Below are positions 37,460 through 49,956 of a DNA stretch of 64,000 nt, piece by piece. The position numbers were made by a program, and so were the translations under genes. The notes beneath the pieces were generated by a model that worked only from the letters and a program-made list of their open reading frames with translations, was not told the origin of the DNA and made no database searches. Location of the stretch: positions 52,440,252 through 52,504,251 of the forward strand of contig CM019237.1 in the NCBI GenBank assembly GCA_009741485.1. Direction: 5' to 3'. This stretch comes from Malurus cyaneus samueli. Taxonomy: Eukaryota > Chordata > Aves > Passeriformes > Maluridae. The stretch's first letter is position 1. Each line of letters starts with the position of its first letter.

Positions 37460-38531
37460 GAACGGATGAAAGGTTTGAAACCTTTTTCTACTACATGTAA
37501 TAAAGAGAGCTGTTTACAATTATGAGAACCCTGTGTATAATGTCACGTTAAATACTGCATATATAAATGTACCAAGGTATTTTAGCAATTGAAACTCCAG
37601 TAGGAAACCAAAACCAAGCCAATCATCCCCGAGATGAACACTTGGAAAACTTTAGTCAAGTGGGTGCCTTCCAGAAATTTGTACTTAGTTGAAGGCCCTT
37701 TTTATGAGCCACTGTAGTGGAATAATGCTTATGAGAAACACGGTTGTGCATAAATAGAGTGCAGTTTGAAATGAAGATATTAGGCTGCACCAAGCCATAG
37801 GAGTTGCAAAGACGCTCAACCTCCATACACAGGAATATATGGAAGGGGGAGTAGTCATAACTTCCATTCCATAACTGAGGGATGAGGAGGGAATGAAAGT
37901 CATCACTTCAGTAAGACCCATTGCTACCTGGAATGACTGCTGAGGACAGAAACAACAAAGGAAAGTGGCTTGACAGAAGCAACTTGTCACAGGTGGAGAG
38001 CTGTGTGTGCTTAGGGAGTTCTCCTGGTTGTACAGACTCCATATCGCTGTCCCTAAAGAAATAGAGACAAGTTCTCTGTCATGCTTGTGCTGTGTCATGT
38101 ACTTCATCCAGGGTCACTGAGACCCTCCCCAAGGGACAGATGAGTCTCTTCCTGCCAGTCTGGGGATTGAGTCTGTTCTGTGGGTAGAAATTCTCACTGT
38201 TTTTTATGACTTTACTCATTAAAAGAAACCTACTTACAGCTGAACTGATAGGTAAATTCCAAAGGATATTTCCTTGTCTGCAGGAGGGTGAGGGCAATAT
38301 ATAAGGGGCAATACTGGGACATTTGCCTGTCACCTCCTCTGTGCTCAGATGTGATCCATGAAATCTAAGATATCTAATCCCGTCCAGCTTCAGCAAGGGT
38401 ATTTCCTTTATTTCCAGTGCAGAGCTGCCTCTTTGGCTGATCAGCTAGATTTGACCAGATTCTGGAGGGCTGGGGCAGTTCACAGGCTAGGTTCCACTCT
38501 TCCATAAAAAGTGAGAAAAACGTTTTCCTGT
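37460..38531. repeat. Degraded third copy of 33,867-34,955
   Basis: This block repeats 33,867 to about 34,955 but is shorter, with scattered single-base deletions, mostly in short homopolymers or dinucleotide runs. There are a few insertions and one clear substitution near 37,847. Examples are lost G or C bases in 'caggtagg', 'ttcccagaa' and 'cattcccata', and a compressed 'caataataataaagg'. It then jumps to the start of copy 2 at 38,532. The error spectrum is that of an uncorrected single-molecule long read rather than evolutionary divergence. Confidence 0.9.
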
Positions 38532-41500
38532 TTACTGCAGTTTTACCTTCTGTGCCATATGTAGATGTGTTTTCCTAGTTTTGTTAAGAAATGTCTTGGA
38601 TAGTAAAAGTCAGATTTGCATAGCTCTGTGAACTCACTTGTTTTTCATATTGTACATGGCATACTCTATGTTCAATTTAAATATTTTTGCTTAAGTGTTC
38701 AGAATTTTTTTAAGCTCTGTTATTTCTCAAGCATTTCAGGGGAAGACAAATCCCAAGCCACTAGCTAAACAGAATTCAGAAGTAAATATTTACAGAGGGC
38801 AGATATAATGCTTTATTTCTTTCTGCCCTTTTTTTTTATCAGAAAGGCTATTCTGAAAAAATCAAACAGCAAACCCACACCCATCATTAACTTGTAGCAG
38901 ACTTGGACAAGGCCTATGCTCTTGGTGAGAGAATGTTCCCAGGAGAATAGAACTTTTAGATTTCTGTCAAGTGATCTGTTGTGGCCCTGCTTTTGCAAGT
39001 TTTTGGTGCTGACCTCTGAAGGTCTGATCTGCAGTGGAGTCCGTAGTGGGACTCTCCTGGACTGGAATGATGTGGCATGTCTCACTGGAGTTCCATGCAT
39101 GCACAGCTTCTCATGCATGTGTCTGAGGTTTGTTTACCTGTTCTTTCTCAGGAGTTCTGTGTAGTCTCCCTTTGATCATCTGTCTTTGTCCCTGAAGTTT
39201 GAATGGTGGGTAGGAGTTTTTTTAATCATTTAAGTTACTGCTGTAGTTTGGGGATGGCTCTTGAATCCTGTAGTGACCACAGGAAGCTTAGTCACTGTCT
39301 TTGTCAGCTGTATCTGTCTAGGCAGTGGGTTTGTTTTGCTTTCAGAGCTCATCTTCTCCCTACAGATTCAGCTTTCACTCAGTCCATATTTATTTTAATA
39401 AAAATGTTCTTCTCACCAAGTTTAAGCTGAGTATTAGTTAAAATGTGAAGCCAGTTAATAAACTCAGGTATTTGTATTCCCGGAGATGCAGGGTATACAT
39501 AGAAATTGCAATGTAAAGAATTGCTTCTCTGAATGCAGTATTCATCAGCACAAAGCCTGCTAAGCAGATATTATATGGTAAATGGTTTGCTTTTACTCTC
39601 CCAGAAAGAGGCTTTGTGTCTTAGGGTAATGGCAGTTGACATAAATCAAACATACAATTGTCCACAAAATCATTTAATCTTCTGTTGTTGCTCATTTCAA
39701 CATATAGCTGCACTTAGCGCAGTTCTGCCACTAGTGGTAATTGCATTGCTTTGGCTTGAAAAGATGGGTTTGATAAATAACTGAAGTCTAATTTTTGAGA
39801 TGGGTTGGTGCAGAATTTTTCAGTCTAGTGATTAAATAGCAGCTATTGTGCAAAATATTGTTACGCTAAGGGTAAACCAATTTAATAATGGGGGGTATGA
39901 ACTCACAGAACAGTTATTTATTTTATGTTGTGAATTAAAATAGTGAATGTAAGGTGGGGGATTGTGGGTTGTCTTGGAGGCTCAGAAATCAGTTGTCAAA
40001 TGCAGCAGAGCAGACTTTATAATTTGATTGGTACAGAAAATCCTGCAAGTCTGTAGTTTAAAACTAGAGAGTAACTTCTGGCAGACCCACTGATCCTATA
40101 TTTGCATGGGGAAGTAATAGAACATTTTTCTTTTAACAATATAAAACAAAACAGGAAGTAGGGGGATAAATAAATTAACAAAAAAAGTTTAGTTTGTGTG
40201 TCATAAATAATTTGATCAGTATGGAAAACATTAAAATGGACATTAAAATAGTTAATACTGTCTTACTTGTGAAATCAGGTAATCTTCTAATGCGTTGATA
40301 TCTTATTAAATACATTTTAGAGATGAAAAAAGCTAAGGAAAATACTGGATCAGGAAAGAATATTAATCTTTATGCTTCAAATATCTGGTTTTCTGAATTC
40401 TTGCTAATTTAGGTGTTGGACTATATTCTGTTTTGAACTGTAGATGTGGAACTTTGTTTCTGTTGCATGCCTTTATTATTTATACCTACAAATTTGTAAA
40501 TTTGTTAGCTGACACATGGTTTTATGAGAGCTACAACTGATTAGAATGTGAATTTGGAAGACTACTTCTATGGATTTTGATTGTCTAAGAAACAGTTGAC
40601 TTTATAATTTTTCTAGTAAAAGGGAGCAATGGTTGGTGAAAATGGTAGTCTGGGTTTATGGGATTTCACAAGAATGAGAGTGTCCTGAAGCAGTAAAAAA
40701 AGGAATCAACTATTCACCTTTTAGTATCACGGAACAGCCAAGATGAATAGTTTGGTGTGAGCAGGTTGTACAAACAGGTGGAGTTTATCAGAGGTGACAG
40801 AATGAATGGGAGGGAGGAAGTAAAGGGATAACTCGTATCTGTATGGGAGAGGAATACTATTTACTGTATTGCAACTTATATTAGCTATGTCTCTTACATT
40901 CCAGAGTTTGAGCCTGTGATCGCTGACATGCTGTAGAGGAGCTCCAGTCTTAGTAAAGACCTTGGCATATTGGAGTTTGTTTAATTTCCTTCCATGGAAG
41001 GGGAAACAAAAAAACTTTTTCTTATCTTTGAACGGATGAAAGGTTGTGAAACCTTTTTCTACTACATGTAATAAAGAGAGCTGTTTACAATTATGAGAAC
41101 CCTGTGTATAATGTCACGTTAAATACTGCATATATAAAATGTACCAAGGTATTTTAGCAATTGAAACTCCAGGTAGGAAACCAAAACCAAGCCAATCATC
41201 CCCGAGATGAACACTTGGAAAACTTTAGTCAAGTGGGTGCCTTCCCAGAAATTTGTACTTAGTTGAAGGCCCTTTTTATGAGCCACTGTAGTGGAATAAT
41301 GCTTATGAGAAACACGGTTGTGCATAAATAGAGTGCAGTTGAAATGAAGATATTAGGCTGCACCAAGCCATAGGAGTTGCAAAGACGCTCAACCTCCATA
41401 CACAGGAATATATGGAAGGTGGAGTAGTCATAACTTCCATTCCCATAACTGAGGGATGAGGAGGGAATGAAAGTCATCACTTCAGTAAGACCCATTGCTA

Positions 41501-42859
41501 CCTGGAATGACTGCTGAGGACAGAAACAACAAAGGAAAGTGGCTTGACAGAAGCAACTTGTCACAGGTGGAGAGCTGTGTGTGCTTAGGGAGTTCTCCTG
41601 GTTGTACAGACTCCATATCGCTGTCCCTAAAGAAATAGAGACAAGTTCTCTGTCATGCTTGTGCTGTGTCATGTACTTCATCCAGGGTCACTGAGACCCT
41701 CCCCAAGGGACAGATGAGTTCTCTTCCTGCCAGTCTGGGGATTGAGTCTGTTCTGTGGGTAGAAATTCTCACTGTTTTTATGACTTTACTCATTAAAAGA
41801 AACCTACTTACAGCTGAACTGATAGGTAAATTCCAAAGGATATTTCCTTGTCTGCAGGAGGGTGAGGGGCAATAATAATAAAGGGGCAATACTGGGACAT
41901 TTGCATCCTGTCACCTCCTCTGTGCTCAGATGTGATCCATGAAATCTAAGATATCTAAATCCCAGTCCAGCTTCAAGCAAGGGTATTTCCTTTATTTCCC
42001 AGTGCAGAGCTGCCTCTTTGGCTGATCAGCTAGATTTGAACCAGATTCTGAGAGGGCTGGGGCAGTTCACAGGCTAGTGTTCCACTCTTTCCCATAAAAA
42101 GTGAGAAAAACGTTTCCTTTCAGGAGAAATTCCCTTTTCCCAAATTAGCCCAGTGGAAATGGCAGATCTCAGACCAATGGCGTCAGACTCCTTTTGTATA
42201 TTGGAGAAGTGTTTATTACAGACATTTCTTAAAATTTGTTTTAATTATTTTCTACAATGAGCCATTGCATAATGTGTTCCCTGTCCTTCCCTCTTGCTGG
42301 TGCCTTATGAGGGAGGTAACCAGAACGGCAGCCAAATATCAGCTGATGATGAAAGAATTGTTCCACTTAAAATGTCACTAATTTTTAGCCTGCTGAGTCC
42401 TGTATGAAGAGGAAAGTTTATATTAGTAACTCCCCAGACAAAGCATTACACTGCATTGTTTAAAGACAGTTATTGTTTCTTGAAGTTAAGTATTCCTCTG
42501 TTCTGTGTTCTGTAGTGTTTGGCAGAGCAGGAAAGGAGAACAAATTTAATCACAAGGTAAGGATTTAGTGGGAGTACCTGTTTTTTCAAACAGTAGCAAC
42601 TGGATATGTAGAAAGAAGTTTGTTTAAGAGTAATTAAAAGTATAATTTAACAAGCTGTAAAACTTGGAACTATGAGGGAATTTTGAGCTCTGATATAAGA
42701 TTCTCTGTGGGACACAGTCATTCAGCAATGAGAGCTATAGCTGGTACAGACAGGTAACAGGCAGCTGTTAAAGCACATTCCTGTTCAGTGGAGTAATGGC
42801 TGTTGGTTGTCAGACACTGATGTAGCAAATACACTTGGTGAGGTTTAGCAAGTCAATTT

Positions 42860-43278
42860 GAAAGGCTGAGACAACTGGAGAAGGCTGAGACAGCCTGGAG
42901 AAGAGAAGCCTTTGGGTTGTCCTCATTGTGGCCTTCCAATAACTGATGGGAGCCTACAGGAAAGATGGAGAGAGACTCTTGATAAGGGCCTGGAGTGACA
43001 GACAAGGGGGAATGGCTTCACACTGACGAAGAGCAGGTTTAGGTAGGATATTGGGAAGAAATTCTTCCCTGTGAGAGTGGTGAGGCCGGTGAGACCCTGG
43101 CACAGTTTGCCCAGAGAAGCTGTGGCTGCCCCTGGATCCCTGGAAGTGTCCAAGGCCAGGCTGAGCAGGGCTCTGAACAACCTGGGATAGTGAAAGGTGT
43201 CCCTGCCCATGATTGGGGACTGAAATTGAATAATCTTAAAGGTCCTTTCCAACCCAAACCAGTCTGTGATTCTTTGAA
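42860..43278 (+). mobile_element. CR1 LINE, duplicate of the 35.7 kb copy
   Basis: The same CR1 3' end as at 35,697-36,115, shifted by exactly 7,163 bases and including the same internal GGCCGGTGAGACC insertion. It is part of the long duplication and not an independent insertion. Confidence 0.94.
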
Positions 43279-44242
43279 GTAAGGTCGCCTTGTGGTACAG
43301 ATCCTATAGTTGCATGTCTTGGAAGGCAGTCAAGTGCATCACAATGAATTCTGATTTTCAAGACAGAGAGAAAGAAAGGAATTTTATTGCTTCTGGTATC
43401 ATTGGCATACATCTTTGTCACTGGATTTTATTGGTTTTGTTTGTTCTTGGTTGGTCCTGCTAAAGTAATATAGAACTCTGGTTGAGCAGGTGAGTTGCAG
43501 TTCTTTGACTGACTTGCTCTATTTCACTTCTGTAAATCAGAAGTTTTGATGTATCTAAAGAAAGCTTCTTTTACTAAATTAATCTGCCTGCTGATTAAAA
43601 TAATTTGTTTGCTTCACTCCATTAAATTAGCTACACATGTATCACCATTTCCATGAATGCTGTAGGAAATACTCATATTCAGGTTTATTGGGGAGGAGAG
43701 GAACAAACCAGGCATTTTATTTTAGGTACAATTTCTAGCAAAATCTTATTATTAGGTCCTTCCTCAATCTTCACAGCAATAGGTAGAGTCTTACGAAGTA
43801 GGGACTCAAGACAGAGAATCAAGGTTTATTGAAACAGGAGTTCTTCATGAATTCAGCTCTCAAATCTCCTGTGAGCAAAGAGTATAAAAGACTATTTTAT
43901 GTTGAAGTGTATTAGATAGTTCCTCTTATGGTTAATTATTACATGAATATTCCTGTTCTGTGAGATTCCTTTGTCTTTTCAGGGAGTTTAATTTTACAAA
44001 GACAGAGAGTTCATATACAGTCTTGTATATATCACTTGAGCATCTTAGCAGTCTGGATATGGTGACCTCACTGAACAATTCACTAAGTAGCAATTAGAAA
44101 CTTTTCTGTGGGCTCTTTTTTCCCCCTTCTTTATGAAAAAAATCCCCAAAAATATGTTAAGAACACCTGGTATAATCTTCTGTAAGTTGCTTATTCTTTG
44201 TGAAATGAAAGTGAAGTTGGACAAAATGACAATAAGCAACAG

Positions 44243-44407
44243 ATATTGAGGCTGTGGCTCACAAATCCAGTGAACCACAAACTGCTATCAAGGCACCACA
44301 CTCTCCTAGCCCATCATCATCCACCTCCCAGCCCATTGGACCACAGGTTGGAAATCATAAAGATGAGCTCTGGTAGTAAGAGCAAGCGTCATCAGAAACA
44401 GTTACAG
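44243..44407 (+). other. Candidate exon with start codon, copy 2
   Basis: A second copy of the candidate exon at 37,080-37,244, with the ATG at 44,363 and the strong donor after 44,407. If the duplication is an assembly artefact, this copy is the one joined to the true downstream sequence. No downstream partner exon could be identified, so its coding status remains open. Confidence 0.3.
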
Positions 44408-44506
44408 GTGAGAAATTTAACTGCAGGGAGATTTTTGAGAAGGAGATCTGGAAAAACAATACCAGTTGTTTGAAAGATGTAGGAATGGAGGATTCTTCTG
44501 CCTGGT

Positions 44507-44530
44507 TTTTTTTCTTTTTTTTTTTCCTTC
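44507..44530. repeat. T-rich tract that differs between copies
   Basis: In copy 2 this 24-base tract is T apart from four C residues. The equal-length counterpart at 37,344-37,367 is a mixed sequence (aaatcttcctctcttttctc...). All of the roughly eight differences are T in copy 2. It is the only visible disagreement between the two long copies. Confidence 0.85.
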
Positions 44531-44622
44531 CATGAGTCAGTGATAAAGGGAAAAGAACAAAGTGGAATGCTTTAAATTTTCAAGCTTTGCTGGCAAACCT
44601 TCAGAGAAACTGGAATTTCTTT

Positions 44623-47600
44623 TACCTTCTTTCTTACGTTGTACCAGTTCTTGACTGATCCAGTTCTCGGTAATTAACAGTGTTTACAGGCAACAGTCAT
44701 CCATTCCTTCAACAGGAAGGAACACACTGAAGTCACTCCAAACCCCAGGTGCACAAGGAGGTGCCAAGTTGTCTTCAGTATTTGAGGCCATGTAGCTATG
44801 GTAATGTTACGGGAGAACGAACCTTTGGGATCGATTCTCAGATTCCAGCTGTGCTGGTGTGGTAGTCATATATGGAAGGATGGAGCTGTCCAGGTGAGGA
44901 TTGGAATATGTTTAACCAGCTAATCAGTTTGATCAGGTAAATCCTGGCATTTCCAAAGGGGTGGTTATACCTGGACGGTAATTTAGATGCAAGTGAATTT
45001 GGATAAAAGTTTCTTGTGACAGGAATGATGATGTGCCCTCTTGTCTTCCCAGCCTTGCTCTGGGCTTAGTCTCTGTACGGAGTGTGAAATGAATGCCATG
45101 CTGATATGATCCATACTCCTAAAGGTGCTGAGAGTTTCAGGCCATTGATGCATTAATAAGCTTGACAATCTGTGGATATTTAAGTCAATGTATTTCAGCT
45201 CTAATGCCAGCTCCCTCAGTCAGTGCTGGTGGTGCTGATGCTGCTGTAGGGTGACCTAAAAGAACTTTTCACTTAGTTTTTTCAGGAGGTGTCTGAGTTA
45301 ACCTGCCCTGTTCCTTGCTCTGAGTTCAGGCTGAAAGCGTTGTCTCTGACAGCTGGGGTTCATTCAAAACTCCACTGTCCTAGGCTCACACTTGGATGAA
45401 TACCTTTAAGTCCCATTTAATCCCAGAGGGCACCTGATTCATGTGAACTGTTTGCTTTTGCTCACAGACAGGTAAGCCACTTTTGTAGTGGCACATGAAT
45501 AAAGAAATAACAGATTCCTTTCAGAGTTCAGAAAAGAGGTGGACTTTGTATCACCAAAACCAGGGAAGAGAGAACTTCTGGTGTCTGAATATGCACTGAC
45601 CTACAGCACTGACTGGAGCTGCCGCTCACATCCTGACAGCCTGGCTGCTGACAGGATAACTTTGCTGAGCGCCTCTGCGCAGAGGGATTCCTTTGGGCCT
45701 GCCAGAAATACTGCTCACCTTTGGTCCTCAGTAAGATGCAAAACTCTGGCCTTTGTGAGGGTACAGTGAAGAAATACGCTTTCCCTTTTTGTGTTTGAAT
45801 AAGCAAAATAACATTCTGCTCTGTAAAATAATCTCTACAGTCAGAAGCAAATTTGGGGAACAACCAATGGATACACATCCATTTTTTTAATGTGTACTTT
45901 GAATCATTGCAGTTGAAAGGTTTGAAATCATAATGGAAATTCAAAAAAGAAAAAGGAAGTAATTATAAAGTAATTGGGGGGAAATTATTGTACACTAATA
46001 ACAATAAGTAGTTTTATGTAGTTTTCTGTCTGCCTTTTGTGAAACAAACAGCAAGATTTAGAAAGCCAGTTTCAGTTTTGTTTATAGTCCAATCTAGTTT
46101 CAAGTGTTGACCCCCAAGCATGGGATGAGCTTGTGCTGCTTGGGGAGCAAGGGCTGCAAAAGAAGAGTTATGATAGTTTTGCTTACATTGTTTTGCTTTA
46201 AAAAAATCCAAGAAACTGAAAGCTGTTGGTGTTATTTTTGTTTTTTCTTTTTAGAAGCCAATTTTTGAAATTAGTCTTGACAGTATCCTTCTTATTTCTA
46301 TATGACTGTAATTTTCTCAGTCTGAAAACCATGGCATAAATGTATTTTCTTGGTTCTTTTGCTGAAGTGCTCCGCATCGGTGGCGCCATCTTTAAAGATG
46401 TACAGACTGAGGATAAAAGCTTCTGTATCCTTATTTAGGCCATTAGGGAGAGTGAATCTGCATCTGCCTGTGTGCAGTTGGAGAATGCAGTTGCAGGATG
46501 AGGTTTTTTTTTATGTGACTCTGCAATCCAAGTGCTTTCCATCCCTCTTGCTTGCCAAGGCAAGGCTGGGTTTTGCTACAAAGATGTTGGTTAATTAAGG
46601 GCCAGTCATCCCTTTTCCTTGAATCCTAAAGTAATCCTCCTCAGATATTGCAAACTAATAACCCAAGGAGGAGCAGTGCAGATCAAGCTCCATATTTGTC
46701 TTGGATGGGAGGCTAGACTCCTGTCTGGAACATCTGAATTGGTGCTTTGGGTGCAGCTTCCTTCTATTCAGGGGTGGTGATGATCTTGTCAACAAGGCAC
46801 CTAATTTACAAGATGAAGTCACTGACACAGAGTGGGCTCCCAGCATTTATGTACGTCTAGGCAGGGAAATGGGCTTTTTGTCTTTTGGTATAGCAAACAC
46901 CTGCCTTTGCTTTTCCCTCCAGTTTTCCCTTCCTTGGATAGATCAGAAATGTAGTTTGTGCTTGACCCTGATCTTTAATGAAATAAAATTTAGCTAAGGA
47001 AGCTTTACTACATGCATCCCAGTGACTTTCCAGATTAATGGCATTGACTTATGTACAAATAAACAACTAAATCTTGATTTCTTTTGGTACCTTGGTCAAT
47101 GCTAATTCTAACCAAGAAGCCTCTTTTTTTGATAAATCTACTACTCATACTGAATTTGGTGGTATAATGCTCATTGACTTTGTGGAAGAGGGAACAGACA
47201 AAGGATAATTGTGCTTCTATGGTGGATACTGTAGGACATTCTTTGAAGTGCTAGGCAGATATGAGTGTACTGAGTTGTTTTTTACAAGTACTTTTTCAAT
47301 ATTGAAACGTGGTACTCTTTGAGGTACTGACCACATCTGACTCTCTGTACTTCACAGGCATCATTCAATCAGTTTAGCAGCTGTTTACAAAGCACCAAAA
47401 TTCAGAAGGCTTTCGTCTCTGAATGAAACACATTCTTTTTGCTCAACTAGCCATCTCTGAATTTACTGAGCAGCACCAATCCCTTAATATTAAGTGTGAT
47501 TAGACTCAGTTACCTTGTGCCATCCCAATGCAAAAAGTTGCAGTTAATTAATGGAATCAAGTGATGCTTTGAAAGCTGTTGCTCTGAATTGCGTTTATGG

Positions 47601-49799
47601 CACATACAGCTAAAATTACTTTTACTTTAAAATATTGTTATTTAGTTTTCTAAATTTGTATCACTTGCTTTATGCTCTTTTACTGGCAAGATAAAAGATA
47701 AATACAACTAATGATTGATTTCTCTGAAATGAAGGGGCTGGTTCAAGGTGAGCCTCTGTTTCTATGCTAAATTTTCTTTAAAATGCTTGAGAACTCTGAA
47801 ACCTTTCTTGGCTCCAAAAAGAAATTAATTTAGAATGTTGGATGGGAATATTCCTGTTCTCCTTTTGCATGGCTCTAGTGTGCTGGAAGCCAGCAGGTCC
47901 TGAGCTTTATTATTGGTAAAGTGTTTGGTTTCATGTATTACTTAAAGGAGTACTTAGATTAGTTCATATTTTGTAAAAATGTGCTGGGATGTTTTTACCA
48001 AAGTTGCTGTATAAAAGCAATTTGTGTTTTGAAGTAATTTTGAGGGAGGATAATTCTTTTTCTCTACCTTATTCAGTCCTTGGCCTTTAGAATGGTATCA
48101 ACAAAGGAAGTGACTCTTACTCTTGCTTTTGTGATGTGGTTCCTAATTTGCTGAGAGCTGGACTGAGATCCCTTGACTCATTTCATGTAAGCCACCAAAG
48201 GGCTATTTCCAGTTACTGCCTGGACCTTACTGTCTTGGAGTTGAAAGATGCCATCTCTGACTGCCAGCCATGCCTCACAAGAATCATAACAACTTGCATT
48301 TCAAGTATTTCAACATGCTAATTCGGCCTTTGAAGTTTTGGCACCGATTTGGCAAGGGATGTCTCCAAAGAGGTATTTTTAGCAAACACTATATATAGAG
48401 CTTCAGATCTTCATCTTTTTTCTTTATGTGGAGAATATTTTTACTGTCTGTGAGGTGCCCAGAGTTAAAAGCTGTAAAAATGACAAGATGCTCGAGCAAC
48501 AGTTGGATTCAAATTGCTTTAAATTTGGTGGAAGCTGTGCCTATCTGCATTAGACAGTTGCTTGGCCTTCGTGCTGGAGGGTCCAGTGCCCTGTGCAGAT
48601 GGAGATGAGGGGACGAGGGATGCCACCTATTTTGTTTGCTTCATTTGGCTCTTGGAACATATTTTAACTGAAAGTGAAATCTATCTGCTATAGGACTACT
48701 ATTTGCTGAGGGTGGTTCTCTAAAAGTGCTTGAGAAACCTGTTACAGGCATGGCCAACAGTTACAGACTGCAGATCATGAGGAAAAGCAAACTGCTAAAT
48801 CCAAAGTCTATTTCCAGATAACCTCATGACAATGAGAGTTGACATTGTGTCAGATGCCAGACAGGATTCATCTACCTGACCCTGGGTGCTTAAAAGTTGC
48901 ACATCCAAGCCAGTTTGACATCTTAACCATTCTGTGTAGTCAGTGGAGTTGAAAAACCACCAGGAGATATTTGCTACTGCCTCCTGCAAGGGTGACTATA
49001 GGTGAAGAAGAAGGCCCAGGTGGATTTCCAGTTGTGCTGTCTGGAATGAACACCCTGATACTGCTGTGTGACTTCTGAGTAGTTTCCTGTGACGCATGAA
49101 ATGTCAACAATAAGATCTAGTGGGTTCACTTTTGGCAAATGTCCCTAGAGGTACATGCAAGAACTTGTGAATTCACAGACTCCTTTTGTTTTGCCAACAG
49201 TGGGGTCAGGATCCATTTGTTTTTCTCCAGAAGAGTGTGAAGAATGTGCTCCCTCAATAGCAGCTGCAACAGCCCCAGGGCTCCTGTGATCCTCTGCAGT
49301 TGCACCTCTGCAAAAAACCCCAGGCTCAGGTCAACTGAGCTTTTTTTTCTGTTTCCTGCTGTAAGTCTAGATTTCCCCATAGTTCATTGTGCCATTTAGT
49401 GTTAAAAATAGGATTCCATAAAGCATTTTTATGTTCCTGAAGTGCACACACTTTATTTTTCAAACGTGTGTCTGTGTGAAGCCCTGCCAGAGGAGCTGTG
49501 TGTCTTTGCCCAGCGCTGACCTGATCTGACTGTAATTTTAAACTCAAGGTGAGAGTTAGGACTAATCCAGTGATTCTGTGTCTCAGCTCTTCCTTCACAT
49601 TTTTGGCAGCTTCTGCAACTTTCTTTTTTGTGTCTCAGATGGTGGTATAGTGCTGCATAGTTGACTTTTTATTTAATTTATTTTTTGGTGGCTCAGATTA
49701 ATTTTGTAGTGCCTCACTTTCTGCATTTCTGAAATAGGATTGAAATTGGCTGCCTTTTTTGTCAATTGTATGTGGAGAGTGCTATGTCAGCATATGTGG
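44623..49799. other. Intron-like noncoding stretch
   Basis: No exon could be supported. Several AG/GT pairs bound short open stretches, but none gives a recognisable peptide. The interval includes AT-rich blocks (notably 47,510-47,720) that resemble conserved noncoding DNA. Minus-strand frames at 45,528-45,944 (138 codons) and 49,326-49,598 have no recognised domain. Confidence 0.45.
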
Positions 49800-49837
49800 C
49801 TCACCACCCCTGGAAGTGCTCACCATCCCTGGAAGTG
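49800..49837. repeat. 19-base tandem duplication
   Basis: Two adjacent copies of CTCACCAYCCCTGGAAGTG. The second copy is the start of a CR1 3' fragment, so the duplication involves the first bases of that element. Confidence 0.85.
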
Positions 49838-49956
49838 TAGAACAAATGACTGGAGGTGGCACTTAATACTGTGATTTAGTTGATGTGGTGGTGTTTGGTC
49901 AGGAGTTGGACTGGATCTTGGAGGTCTTTTCCAATTGTAATGACTCTAGGATTCTC
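49819..49956 (+). mobile_element. CR1 LINE 3' end, short
   Basis: About 140 bases from 'ccatccctggaagtg' through 'tggaggtggcacttaatac', 'tgtggtggtgtttggtcag' and 'ttggactggatcttggagg' to 'cttttccaattgtaatgac' and a decayed tail 'ctaggattct'. This is the 3' end of a CR1 subfamily that differs from the copies at 8.1 and 58.4 kb. Confidence 0.8.

Larger units (their letters stand above)
38532..44622. repeat. Long direct repeat, copy 2 (6.09 kb)
   Basis: The second copy of 31,369-37,459, 7,163 bases further on. It differs in the pyrimidine tract at 44,507-44,530, where copy 2 is almost pure T. After 44,622 it continues into unique sequence, whereas copy 1 runs into the degraded block. The natural reading is a single genomic copy whose left flank is kept by copy 1 and right flank by copy 2. 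Confidence 0.95.
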
